Shown: piece after piece, positions 33,443 through 42,161 of the stretch
Layout of the letters: each line of letters begins with the position of its first letter
Position numbering within the stretch: position 1 is the stretch's first letter
Translations under genes and position numbers: made by a program
The notes under the pieces: model-generated
What the model was told of the DNA's origin: nothing
The model's input: the letters and a program-made list of their open reading frames with translations, nothing else
Database searches by the model: none
Source of the DNA: Yaniella flava
Lineage (GTDB): Bacteria; Actinomycetota; Actinomycetes; Actinomycetales; Micrococcaceae
DNA: 64,000 bases
NCBI RefSeq assembly: GCF_039529295.1
Contig: NZ_BAAAMN010000017.1
Span: 28,428-92,427 of the forward strand
Reading direction: 5' to 3'

Positions 33443-34333
33443 ATGATGAGACCTATGTTCCAACAGACCACCCCAAAAACTCGACGGTCACTCATCGGTC
33501 ATCTGCGTGCCGCTATCCCGCAACTGTCACCCACCGAACAGCGCGTCGTCGAAGCTCTACTCTTTGATATCGATCGCATCGCTCACTGCAGTGCCATGGC
33601 TATCGCGAAAACGGCCAACACATCATCCGCGACCGTCGTGAGAACAGCACAAAAACTTGGCTACACCGGATACAACGACCTGCGCAGCGAAGTCATTAGA
33701 TTGGGAATGCAGGAACCCGGACAGGGCAGCGGTGTCGACAGTTCGGCGCCACCAAGCGATGACGTCATGGATGAGGTTTTCGATACGGCAACAGACGGAC
33801 TCCGGACTGCCTCAGACACATTGGACCGTCAGCAATTTTCTCAAGCAGTGGATACGCTTGATGCTGCGAAGAAGATCCTATTCATTGGGTCCGGTGAATC
33901 TTCCATGCCCGCACAAGAGGCAGCGCTGCGCTTCATGATGTATGGGCGTGACGCATCTGCCCCCACAGACGTCTTGCAACAACAATTCGGGGCACGCCTT
34001 TTGACCGAACGAGACGCCGTTGTCGCGGTCAGTTTCAGTGGTGCGAATAAACACACCCTTGAAGCGGTCGAGACCGCAAAAATCACTCGAGTACCAGTGA
34101 TAGGAATTACCAGCACCACGCTCTCTCCACTTGCTGAGCTCACCAACACCTTATTAGTGGTGGCGTCACCCACCACATCGACTGATCCGTTGGTCGGACG
34201 CATAGCGCACTCGTTGGTCCTGAATGGACTCAATCAGGCGGTTCTGCGCAGACAGCAACCACAAGCCTTCGGTCCATCCGATGCACTCGCTGACGTGTTC
34301 GCGCGGACGCTCAAGGAACAGCAAGAAAAGTAG
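33443..34333 (+). CDS. MurR/RpiR-family transcriptional regulator with SIS domain
   Basis: 296 residues. N-terminal RpiR helix-turn-helix (LSPTEQRVVEALLFDIDRIA, then TSSATVVRTAQKLGYTGYND) and C-terminal SIS phosphosugar-binding domain (FIGSGESSMPAQEAALRF; VAVSFSGANKHTLEAVETAK). Such regulators sense phosphorylated sugars. Its position ahead of a phosphatase pair and an importer suggests it controls them. Confidence 0.92.
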   Translation: MMRPMFQQTTPKTRRSLIGHLRAAIPQLSPTEQRVVEALLFDIDRIAHCSAMAIAKTANTSSATVVRTAQKLGYTGYNDLRSEVIRLGMQEPGQGSGVDSSAPPSDDVMDEVFDTATDGLRTASDTLDRQQFSQAVDTLDAAKKILFIGSGESSMPAQEAALRFMMYGRDASAPTDVLQQQFGARLLTERDAVVAVSFSGANKHTLEAVETAKITRVPVIGITSTTLSPLAELTNTLLVVASPTTSTDPLVGRIAHSLVLNGLNQAVLRRQQPQAFGPSDALADVFARTLKEQQEK

Positions 34334-34413
34334 TACGCGTCACGCAGCTATAGTCATAGTTTCTTGAGACTTCACCTCGGTTAGAGGGCCTCGACATGTA
34401 GCGTTCACCTTCA

Positions 34414-34451
34414 TTCGTTGCAATGACGTATGTAAGCAGATTACGAACGAA
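34414..34451. promoter_or_regulatory. Inverted repeat upstream of the tyrosine phosphatase
   Basis: TTCGTT (34414-34419) and AACGAA (34446-34451), 26 nt apart, in the 150-bp gap between the RpiR gene and the phosphatase. Possible RpiR operator; short arms make it tentative. Confidence 0.3.
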
Positions 34452-34483
34452 AAGAAATCTTGTAACGAGGTGAGGTTTTAGCA

Positions 34484-35197
34484 TTGCAGCCCACAGTGCA
34501 AGTAGCGAACTTGCCGAATTTTAGGTCACTACCTGGTCAATCGGCGGCCAAAGTGTTTCGCTCTGGTGCGCTGTCAGAGCTGACCCAGGCTGGCAGCGAG
34601 CAGCTAGCAGGACATGGCATCGGCTGTGTCGTGGATCTGCGGGAACCATATGAAATCGCAGCATCTCCTGACCAGACACACGAAATGCGCTATGTGAATG
34701 TGCCGCTTTATCGCGGTCAGGTGCCTCTGGCTGCTGCGATCGATGATGTCTACAGGGTGTTGCTGATGGAACGTGGTCATCAAATCGCTATGGCAGTTCA
34801 AACCATCAGCCAACATTTGGACCAACACGTTGTCGTGCACTGTAAAGCCGGCAAAGACCGTACCGGGCTCGTGGTCGCACTGGTGCTGGCAGCCGTGGGC
34901 ATTGCTGAATCAGAGATCATCGCCGACTACGAGCAGTCGGCGAGTAATCTCTCTGCGACGTATCGACAACACATGACACAGCAGCTGGAAGTAGAATTGG
35001 CAGATAATCCGACGGGCTTGCAGGCGGCAATGCACCTCCACATGGCATCGCCCGGCGCAGCCATCCAGCGAGCACTGCAGCTCGTCAAGACGAAGCACGG
35101 TTCTGCGGCACACTACCTCTCGTCACACGGTGTTACTGGTGACGACCTGGCAACACTCAGCAACCATTTTGTGTCACGGAGCGCAGCAGCATGGTAA
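34484..35197 (+). CDS. Tyrosine/dual-specificity phosphatase
   Basis: 237 residues. The Cys-X5-Arg loop HCKAGKDRTG is at about residues 123-132, with the upstream FRSGALSELTQAG and VVDLRE segments common to bacterial PTP/phytase-like enzymes of the Lip phosphatase type. These can act on phosphotyrosine or on phosphoinositides and small phosphoesters. TTG start behind GAGG. Its stop overlaps the start of the metallophosphoesterase by 7 nt. Confidence 0.87.
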   Translation: MQPTVQVANLPNFRSLPGQSAAKVFRSGALSELTQAGSEQLAGHGIGCVVDLREPYEIAASPDQTHEMRYVNVPLYRGQVPLAAAIDDVYRVLLMERGHQIAMAVQTISQHLDQHVVVHCKAGKDRTGLVVALVLAAVGIAESEIIADYEQSASNLSATYRQHMTQQLEVELADNPTGLQAAMHLHMASPGAAIQRALQLVKTKHGSAAHYLSSHGVTGDDLATLSNHFVSRSAAAW

Positions 35198-35997
35198 CCC
35201 CACACGTGCGCTTGGTTCAGATCACGGATGTGCACCTGACCGGGCCCGACCAGCTGCTCTTCGACCGTGTTGATACGTGGCAACAATTCTGCACTGCACT
35301 GTCGGCAGCTGGACATTTCAACCCCGACGGGGTGCTTGTGACCGGTGACGTCTATGACAAAGACCAGGCTATGACGGCACAGTTCACTACGTTGATCGAA
35401 ACGGCTCAGCACGAACTGGGCTGCCCGGTGATCCTGCTGCCGGGCAATCATGACACCCCACCCACGTGGCAACTCGAGCACGTGAATGCTGATTCTGTCG
35501 GACCCGAACCGGGGGACAGTATTCACACCATCCGCGGGCTACGCATCATCAGTCTCAACACCCACGGTCAACAAGTTCTGCAAGGACATTTAACTGCTGA
35601 ACAACTCAGATGGCTTGGGGCCGAGCTGGAGACGACCGCGATCGCTGGCACCGTGATCGCCATGCACCATCCACCGGTACCAACCGCACACGAGTTTCTG
35701 TCGACGGTTGGGCTTGCCGACCCCTCGTGCTTGGCGCAGGTGCTCAACAGCTCAGATGTTCGACTCATCGTCAGCGGACACCTGCATTTTCAAACTGCCG
35801 CGATGCTCGGTTCCATCCCAGTGTGGAGCGGACCGGCGCTGGCCTATCAACAAAACGCCTACGCACCAGCAGGAACACTGCAAGGACTACAACAGCCCGG
35901 CATCAGCATTATAGACGTATTCGAAGACACGCACGCTGTTGTACCAGTGCCACTTATGACCTCAGCAACGCTTTTCACCCGACCCATCCCTCAATAA
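35191..35997 (+). CDS. Calcineurin-like metallophosphoesterase (CpdA/Rv0805 type)
   Basis: 268 residues. The five metal-binding blocks are present: ITDVHLTG, GDVYDKD, LPGNHDT, MHHPP and SGHLHFQ. The order and spacing fit class III cyclic-nucleotide or glycerophosphodiester phosphodiesterases with a two-metal centre. Overlapping with the phosphatase upstream, it probably opens a phosphodiester that the phosphatases finish (inference). Confidence 0.88.
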   Translation: MVTPHVRLVQITDVHLTGPDQLLFDRVDTWQQFCTALSAAGHFNPDGVLVTGDVYDKDQAMTAQFTTLIETAQHELGCPVILLPGNHDTPPTWQLEHVNADSVGPEPGDSIHTIRGLRIISLNTHGQQVLQGHLTAEQLRWLGAELETTAIAGTVIAMHHPPVPTAHEFLSTVGLADPSCLAQVLNSSDVRLIVSGHLHFQTAAMLGSIPVWSGPALAYQQNAYAPAGTLQGLQQPGISIIDVFEDTHAVVPVPLMTSATLFTRPIPQ

Positions 35998-36037
35998 ATC
36001 CGATCACCCACCCTCGTATTTCACCAAGGAGCACACC

Positions 36038-37066
36038 GTGAAACGTTTTACCAAAGCTGCCCTCCCATTCGTTGTTGTCTCAGCGCTCGCACTGGCGGGA
36101 TGTTCATCCGATGACGCGGATACCGCGAATGCTGAAGGCTCCTCAGACGCACTGTCAGGTACGGTCACCCTCTACACTTCCGAGCCCCAAGAAAAGATCG
36201 ATGAGATCATCGCAGGCTTCACCGAGCAACACCCGGACGTCACCGTGGAAACCTTCCGCGCGGGCACCGGTGAACTCACAGCACGTATCGCCACAGAACA
36301 AGAAACCGGTGAAGTCCAGGCGGACGTCTTGCTTGCCGCAGATGTACCAACATTTGAAGCCTACGTAGAAGACGACATGCTCGCACCATTGGAAGTCGAC
36401 AACGTCACTGAACTCGACGAAACCTACGTCGATTCCGAGGGCTACTGGGTGGGAACTCGTGTGATCCCGACGGTGCTGGCCTACAACACCGATGTTGTTG
36501 ATAGCCCACCGGAATCATGGCAGGAACTCACCGACGAAGAGTATGCAGGTCAGATTTCCATGCCAAACCCTGATGTCTCGGGTGCTGCCGCTTTCAACGC
36601 TGCCGTGTGGCTCGATGACGAAAATCTCGGTGAAGACTGGCTCGATGATGTGATGGATAATGACCCAACCATCCTGGAATCCAATGGTCCCGTTGGACAG
36701 GCAGTGGCTGATGGCACCACCGGTGTCGGTGTGGTGGTCGATTATCTGGCACGCGAACTCGGCGAACAGGGCTCACCCATTGATCTGGTGTACCCAACCG
36801 ATGGTGCACCCTATGTTTCCCAGCCGGCCGGAGTATTTTCGGATACAGAAAACCCAGAAGTGGCCAACGCATTCATCGATTACCTGATCTCCGAAGAGGG
36901 TCAGACCACTGCTGTCGAACAGTCCTACCTCCCGGTCCGCTCGGACGTTGGCGTCCCCGAAGGTGCTCCAGAAATGGACGATCTTGAACTGCTCGATCCA
37001 GATCTCGACCACATCGCTGAGATCCAATCCGAATCCGTCGATCACTTCAACTCACTGCTGAACTAA
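36038..37066 (+). CDS. ABC importer binding lipoprotein (COG1840, Fbp/PhnS-like)
   Basis: 342 residues. Lipobox LAGC (Cys22), acidic linker, then VTLYTSEPQEKIDEIIAGF and the type II binding fold. Annotated homologues are often called iron-binding, but the adjacent C-terminal Tyr-Tyr iron ligands of FbpA are not seen (EQSYLPVRSDV). With phosphatases upstream, an organophosphate or phosphonate is at least as likely as ferric iron. Confidence 0.8.
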   Translation: MKRFTKAALPFVVVSALALAGCSSDDADTANAEGSSDALSGTVTLYTSEPQEKIDEIIAGFTEQHPDVTVETFRAGTGELTARIATEQETGEVQADVLLAADVPTFEAYVEDDMLAPLEVDNVTELDETYVDSEGYWVGTRVIPTVLAYNTDVVDSPPESWQELTDEEYAGQISMPNPDVSGAAAFNAAVWLDDENLGEDWLDDVMDNDPTILESNGPVGQAVADGTTGVGVVVDYLARELGEQGSPIDLVYPTDGAPYVSQPAGVFSDTENPEVANAFIDYLISEEGQTTAVEQSYLPVRSDVGVPEGAPEMDDLELLDPDLDHIAEIQSESVDHFNSLLN

Positions 37067-37073
37067 GCACCAC

Positions 37074-38798
37074 ATGATTGAAACCAAACCCACACCCCAA
37101 GACCACGCTGTGCACGGTGCCTCGCAGAATCGAGCACCGTCCAACGCACCACGCGCGGGCCGATCGCGGACACGATTCAGCGGACCAGACGGACTGGGTG
37201 TGTTCCGCCTTACCGTCATCGTCGGACTGATCGGAGTCGTCATTGTTCCTTTGATCGCCACAGTGGCGATGGGAACCAGGGCAGACTTCGGTCAGCTCCT
37301 CGCCGATCCCGCTGTACACGAAGCCACCCAGAACTCACTGGTATCTTCGGCCGTATCGGCGCTTGCAGCAACCGGCTTGGGTGTGGTGTTTGCAATCATC
37401 TTTGAACGGTTCACGTTCCCCGGCCAAAACCTTTTGCGCTGGTTTCTGCTCATACCCTTCCTCATTCCGCCCTTTATCGGGGCGATGTCATGGATGGCGC
37501 TGCTGGGCGTTAACGGGCCCGCCAATCAATTGCTCGAACAGCTGGGGATCGACCACACCTTTTCGATATTTGGCGGGGCAGGCGTCATCTTTTTGCTAAC
37601 GGTGCATTCCTATCCTGTGGCGTATCTCGTGGTCTCAGCTGCCATGCGCCAAGTGCCGGGCAACTTGGAAGAAGCCGCCCGCATGTCTGGTGGCGGTTCG
37701 TGGACCGTACTGCGCACGGTCACCTTGCCACTTATCAGGCCGGGCATGACGGCCGCGTTCATGCTGACCTTTGTCTCAAATCTCTCGGACTTCGGCATTC
37801 CGGCGCTGATTGGACTCCCGGAACGGTATACAACCTTGACGACACTGGTCTATCGTGAGCTCTCATCGCCTGCCACGACAAACCCGTTGCCACAGGTTTC
37901 GTCGATTGCCATGGTGCTCATGGTGGTCGCACTCGTGGCGATTCTGGCCCGGCGAGGCCGTTCCGGAGCCACTCAGGTCATCGCCTCCGCGTCGGCCCGG
38001 CAAGATCACACCGGTGTGTTCGGCTACGTGGCCATGGGGTTGACATGGCTGTGGGTTATCGTGGTCTCCATCCTGCCGCTGTTTGCACTTGCCACACAGG
38101 CGCTCCTCCCGGCACCGGGGCTCGCGTTTACCCCCGAGAACATCACGTTGGACAACATCACGTCGGCGGTGACCTCGCCGACGGCCGTGACCGGTATACA
38201 GAATTCCGTGATGTTGGCCGGTGGCGCCGCGGTCATCGCCACGGCTCTCGGGCTCGCCGTCGCACTGTTGCTATCACGTACCACACACCCCACGAACCCA
38301 TCGATCGATGTGATTGCGAATCTGCCCCAGGCCCTGCCCGGACTCGTGATTGCGGTCGGGTGGCTCCTCGTGGCACCCGCGCTAGGGATCTTTAACTCAC
38401 CGATCGTGATCTTACTGGCGTATGTGATGGCCTTTTTGGCGCTGGTGGTCCAACAACTGCGTGGCCCGTTAGCGACCGTGTCAGCAACACTCGAAGAAGC
38501 CGCGACAATCTCCGGCGCATCGCGGCTACGTGCCCTCATTGGTATCACCGGACGGATTGTGGTGCCCGTTGTGATCACGGGGGCGATGATGGTCTTCCTC
38601 ACCGCCGTGCGAGAGCTGACCATTTCCATTTTGCTTGTGGCACCGGGCTCACAAACACTGGGTGTCGCGATTTTCAATTTACAACAAGCAGGCAACTATA
38701 ACGCGGCGTCGGCATTGGCCCTACTCGTAGCCATAGTGGGAATCGTGGGGCTGAGCATCACCGCTGCCGTAGCTTCGAAACGACAAGGAAATGCATAA
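37074..38798 (+). CDS. Fused double-domain ABC importer permease (FbpB/PhnU-like)
   Basis: 574 residues with about twelve helices in two homologous halves. Coupling loops: NLEEAARMSGGGSWTVL in the first half, and LEEAATISGASRLRALIG in the second. Such fused permeases serve Fe3+, phosphonate and thiamine importers. Starts 7 nt after the binding-protein stop; its TAA overlaps the next ATG by one base. Confidence 0.88.
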   Translation: MIETKPTPQDHAVHGASQNRAPSNAPRAGRSRTRFSGPDGLGVFRLTVIVGLIGVVIVPLIATVAMGTRADFGQLLADPAVHEATQNSLVSSAVSALAATGLGVVFAIIFERFTFPGQNLLRWFLLIPFLIPPFIGAMSWMALLGVNGPANQLLEQLGIDHTFSIFGGAGVIFLLTVHSYPVAYLVVSAAMRQVPGNLEEAARMSGGGSWTVLRTVTLPLIRPGMTAAFMLTFVSNLSDFGIPALIGLPERYTTLTTLVYRELSSPATTNPLPQVSSIAMVLMVVALVAILARRGRSGATQVIASASARQDHTGVFGYVAMGLTWLWVIVVSILPLFALATQALLPAPGLAFTPENITLDNITSAVTSPTAVTGIQNSVMLAGGAAVIATALGLAVALLLSRTTHPTNPSIDVIANLPQALPGLVIAVGWLLVAPALGIFNSPIVILLAYVMAFLALVVQQLRGPLATVSATLEEAATISGASRLRALIGITGRIVVPVVITGAMMVFLTAVRELTISILLVAPGSQTLGVAIFNLQQAGNYNAASALALLVAIVGIVGLSITAAVASKRQGNA

Positions 38799-39904
38799 TG
38801 GCCAAGCTGACGCTGTCAGATCTCGAACACGTCTATCCCAATGGACATCGTGGACTCATCGACATTAACCTACAAATCCAACCGGGGGAGTTCATCACCT
38901 TGGTCGGGCCATCAGGCTCCGGGAAAACCACGTTGCTACGGACCCTGGCCGGCTTTTTTCAGCCCAGCGCAGGTAGCATCAACATCGGTGACACACTCGT
39001 TGCGGGCGACAAAACATGGGTGAGCCCCGAGCGACGCGATCTGGGCATGGTGTTTCAGGAACACGCAGTCTGGCCCCACATGACGGTCTTTCAAAATGTC
39101 TCCTATCCGCTCAAACGCAAGCGGTTCGCCGCAGCCGATATCGCCCAACACGTCACAGCAGTACTGGAAGATGTTGGGATGGCCGAGCACATGAAGAAAA
39201 AACCCACCGCACTTTCGGGTGGCCAGCGTCAGCGCGTTGCATTAGCCCGCGCCATGGTAGCCCAACCCCAAGCCCTGCTGTTAGACGAAGCGCTGTCAGC
39301 ACTGGACGAACCCCTGCGGGCACGGTTACGTCAGCAGTTGCGACGTCTTACGATGGAAGAAGGTCTCACGACCGTCCACGTCACACACGACCGTTCCGAG
39401 GCGTTGGCGCTTGCCGACCGGGTCATCGTGCTAAATCGGGGGCGTATTGTGCAAGATGCGTCACCCGCAGAGATCCTGACGAAGCCGGCAAATTCATTTG
39501 TGGCCGCATTCATGTCTGATGCAGCAGTACTGCAGGGGTCCTGGACCAACGGAACATTTTATCCTGACGACAAAGGTCTCTATATCCAGCCGGATGCTCT
39601 AGCCTCCCAGCCCCAGCGGGAAATAACTGGGGTTCGGTGTGTGGCGACCGTCGCTCCGGAAGATATCCGTTTGGAAACGATTGGCGCTCATCAGCCTGCT
39701 GACACAACCGTGGGTACTGTGACCTCAGTTCTTGCCGTGAGATTCGGGACAGAGCTGACCGTTACCTGGTCCGGCGGCGAGTTCGAAGTCTACGCTCCCG
39801 TGGGCGCGATGATTCCGAAGATATCAGATCGGGTAGCGGTGCACTTTGATCGGGTGCATGTGTTCCAGGATTCGGCGATGACGACTCATGCGGTACATGC
39901 TTAG
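38798..39904 (+). CDS. ABC importer ATPase with C-terminal TOBE-like domain
   Basis: 368 residues. Walker A GPSGSGKTT, Q-loop MVFQEHAVWPHMTV, signature LSGGQRQRVALARAMV, Walker B ALLLDEALSALD, and switch His in VTHDRSEALA. Residues after about 240 form an OB/TOBE regulatory region. FbpC/PotA-type importer ATPase. Its stop overlaps the mobA stop on the other strand. Confidence 0.9.
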   Translation: MAKLTLSDLEHVYPNGHRGLIDINLQIQPGEFITLVGPSGSGKTTLLRTLAGFFQPSAGSINIGDTLVAGDKTWVSPERRDLGMVFQEHAVWPHMTVFQNVSYPLKRKRFAAADIAQHVTAVLEDVGMAEHMKKKPTALSGGQRQRVALARAMVAQPQALLLDEALSALDEPLRARLRQQLRRLTMEEGLTTVHVTHDRSEALALADRVIVLNRGRIVQDASPAEILTKPANSFVAAFMSDAAVLQGSWTNGTFYPDDKGLYIQPDALASQPQREITGVRCVATVAPEDIRLETIGAHQPADTTVGTVTSVLAVRFGTELTVTWSGGEFEVYAPVGAMIPKISDRVAVHFDRVHVFQDSAMTTHAVHA

Positions 39905-40527
39905 AATGTGATCCCCGCGTCGAGGGCATCTTGATACGTATCCAGATCTGCTACGGCCATTTCATCCACCTCGAGTATGTGATGGTGCGTGTCTCGCAAC
40001 GTTGGCATGAGACCAGCGTTGAGCGCCGGTTCGGCAAAGAGACGATCTGCCAGACCACGCGGGATATACGACAACAGTGGCTGCAGTCGTCCACCAGCTT
40101 GAGCCATCACAGCCTTCGGTGTCTGTGAATCACAATGATGGGCCACCAGTTGATCCATGCCGAGCCCGATGAAGGGCATGTCGGCGCCCAATATGAACAC
40201 GCCAGCGTGTTGCGTCGCTGGACCGAACTGTTGGCTAAAGTACTGCAGACCGGCGCGCACCGCCATGTAGGGGCCGGATTGTGGCGGTTCTTCATATACC
40301 GTGGCGATGTTTCCGGTGGGCAGAGCGGCCGGCCCGACGACGACGAGTTGCTCAGGACGCACTGCCTGGGTTGCAGCCTCTATAACCCGGGTGAGCACGC
40401 GCTTTCCGTCCAAGACCAACAGCGGTTTATCCACGGTTGATTTCGGGGAACTGGCGTGCAACCGTGACGAGGCCCCGCCGGCTAAAATCATGGCGAACAG
40501 CTCAAGGTCCTGGCTTGGGTCCACCAT
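39901..40527 (-). CDS. mobA: Molybdenum cofactor guanylyltransferase-like NTP transferase
   Basis: 208 residues. The nucleotidyltransferase P-loop LAGGASSRLHASSPKS-VDKPLL and the metal-binding LGADMPFIG identify a MobA-like enzyme that attaches GMP (or CMP for MocA) to molybdopterin. ATG at 40527 overlaps the moaA stop by one base (TAATG), so the two are translationally coupled. Convergent with the ABC ATPase. Confidence 0.85.
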   Translation of the reverse strand: MVDPSQDLELFAMILAGGASSRLHASSPKSTVDKPLLVLDGKRVLTRVIEAATQAVRPEQLVVVGPAALPTGNIATVYEEPPQSGPYMAVRAGLQYFSQQFGPATQHAGVFILGADMPFIGLGMDQLVAHHCDSQTPKAVMAQAGGRLQPLLSYIPRGLADRLFAEPALNAGLMPTLRDTHHHILEVDEMAVADLDTYQDALDAGITF

Positions 40528-41549
40528 TAGCCCCCGATGGCACTCATACTGCGCTCGGGCTGGACGAAGCCCGGCATGCCCAGCCCAGTTTTGGTTTGTC
40601 CGTGAGCTTTGGGCTTGTGCCACATGGCCTCACGCCACGCATCAGCAATTGCCTCATCCGATGAACCATCGCGAAGCAGTTCCATGAGATCCGTCTCCGT
40701 GTGGGAGAACAAACACGAGCGAACCTTGGCATCTGCGGTGAGCCGTGTACGCGTGCATTCAGCACAAAATGGTTCGGTCACCGAGGCAATAATGCCAACT
40801 GTTCCGAGCACCTCACCGGTGGCCGGATCCGCCACATTGAACAGTTCAGCAGGCGCCGAACCGCGTGGTGCTTCATGCGGGGTGAGAGTATAGGTCTGGG
40901 AAATTTGTTCGCGGATTTCAGCAGCGGTGACCATATTGGCACGCTTCCAATTCTGGTCGGCGTCAAGCGGCATCTGTTCAATAAAACGTAGTTTGTAGCC
41001 GTGCGCGAGTGACCATGTCAACAACTCTGCAGCCTGAGTGTCATTGATACCTCGAAGCAGGACGGCGTTGATCTTAATTGGACCCAAGCCTGCGGCTTTT
41101 GCCGAATGCAGGCCTGAGAGCACCTTGGTCAATCGGTCGCGTCGGGTGATCTTGGCAAACGTTTCCGGACACACCGTATCGAGCGAGACGTTGATCCGAG
41201 ACAGACCGGCGGCCACCAGGTCATCGACCTTCCGTTCCAGATTGATGCCATTGGTAGTCATCGACAGGTCAACGTCGGGATGCTTCGAATGCACGCCGTC
41301 CAATATATCTACCAGATCAGCACGGACGAGGGGCTCGCCACCGGTGAAACGAATTTCATCGATACCCAGCTGACTGATCCCAATGTCAGCCAACCGAATG
41401 ACCTCGTGTGCGGTGAGCATGTCGTCTTTTTTCAGCCAGTCCAGTCCTTCAGCAGGCATACAGTATTGGCACCGCAGATTACATTTATCGATCAACGACA
41501 TGCGTAGGTCGGTTGCGGTGCGGCCAAATTGATCAATTAAGCCAGTCAA
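40527..41549 (-). CDS. moaA: GTP 3',8-cyclase (radical SAM)
   Basis: 340 residues. First step of molybdopterin synthesis. Radical SAM cluster CNLRCQYC, GGEPL SAM loop, C-terminal second cluster CAECTRTR with a downstream Cys, and the required terminal Gly-Gly (MSAIGG). The TTG at 41549 has AAGGAG 6 nt upstream and gives the expected length. Divergent from moaC. Confidence 0.96.
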   Translation of the reverse strand: MTGLIDQFGRTATDLRMSLIDKCNLRCQYCMPAEGLDWLKKDDMLTAHEVIRLADIGISQLGIDEIRFTGGEPLVRADLVDILDGVHSKHPDVDLSMTTNGINLERKVDDLVAAGLSRINVSLDTVCPETFAKITRRDRLTKVLSGLHSAKAAGLGPIKINAVLLRGINDTQAAELLTWSLAHGYKLRFIEQMPLDADQNWKRANMVTAAEIREQISQTYTLTPHEAPRGSAPAELFNVADPATGEVLGTVGIIASVTEPFCAECTRTRLTADAKVRSCLFSHTETDLMELLRDGSSDEAIADAWREAMWHKPKAHGQTKTGLGMPGFVQPERSMSAIGG

Positions 41550-41663
41550 TGACTGCTCCTTACCGTCGCAACGGAGAATTATTGCGCGGAATGTTGAGGC
41601 TATGAGGTCGTATTTCGCTTTATAGTTAGTGTAGACCCTCAGATGAGTGGATGAAAGGGAGCG
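41550..41663. promoter_or_regulatory. Divergent moaA/moaC control region
   Basis: 114 bp between the divergent starts. It contains CTATGA then CGTATTT (41600-41615), which resembles the right arm of the inverted repeat at the mod regulator (CTATGACGTATTT, 23486-23498) but with a 3-nt insertion. Possible shared control by the molybdate regulator; weak evidence. Confidence 0.3.
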
Positions 41664-42161
41664 ATGGAGCACCAACTCAGCCACGTCCGGGCCGACGGTT
41701 CGGCACACATGGTGGATGTAACAAGCAAAGATACGACGTCGAGAACTTCCCGAGCCCAAGCCGTTGTGGCCACCCGACCTGATGTGGTGGAGCTGATCGT
41801 GGATGCCGGGTTACCGAAAGGCGATGCGCTACCGGTAGCGCGGGTCGCAGGAATCATGGCGGCCAAACGTACCTGGGAGACGATCCCGCTGTGCCACCCG
41901 ATACCATTGGGAAAGATCACCGTGAATTTTGAATCCGACGCTGAAGCGGGCACGTTGCGAGTCGTCACCATGGTGAAAACCCAAGGGGTCACCGGTGTTG
42001 AAATGGAAGCGCTCTCTGCTGCATCAACCGCAGCCCTGACCGTCTATGACATGGTCAAAGCCGTTGATCCGCGAGCCGTGATCTCGGACATCAAGGTGTT
42101 AGAAAAAACCGGCGGCAAATCTGGTGACTGGGTCGCGCAGAATCCAGGTGATGCCACGTGA
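41664..42161 (+). CDS. moaC: Cyclic pyranopterin monophosphate synthase
   Basis: 165 residues. HMVDVTSKDTTSRTSRAQA, AAKRTWETIPLCHPI with the active-site Lys and His region, and GVEMEALSAASTAALTVYDM. Acts after MoaA to make cPMP. Overlaps the next gene by 4 nt (GTGA). Confidence 0.97.
   Translation: MEHQLSHVRADGSAHMVDVTSKDTTSRTSRAQAVVATRPDVVELIVDAGLPKGDALPVARVAGIMAAKRTWETIPLCHPIPLGKITVNFESDAEAGTLRVVTMVKTQGVTGVEMEALSAASTAALTVYDMVKAVDPRAVISDIKVLEKTGGKSGDWVAQNPGDAT

Noticed and set aside
36038..39904. Naming the importer as a ferric iron transporter (fbpABC)
   Set aside because: The Tyr-Tyr iron ligands are not visible in the binding protein, and neighbouring genes point to phosphoesters; left without gene symbols.
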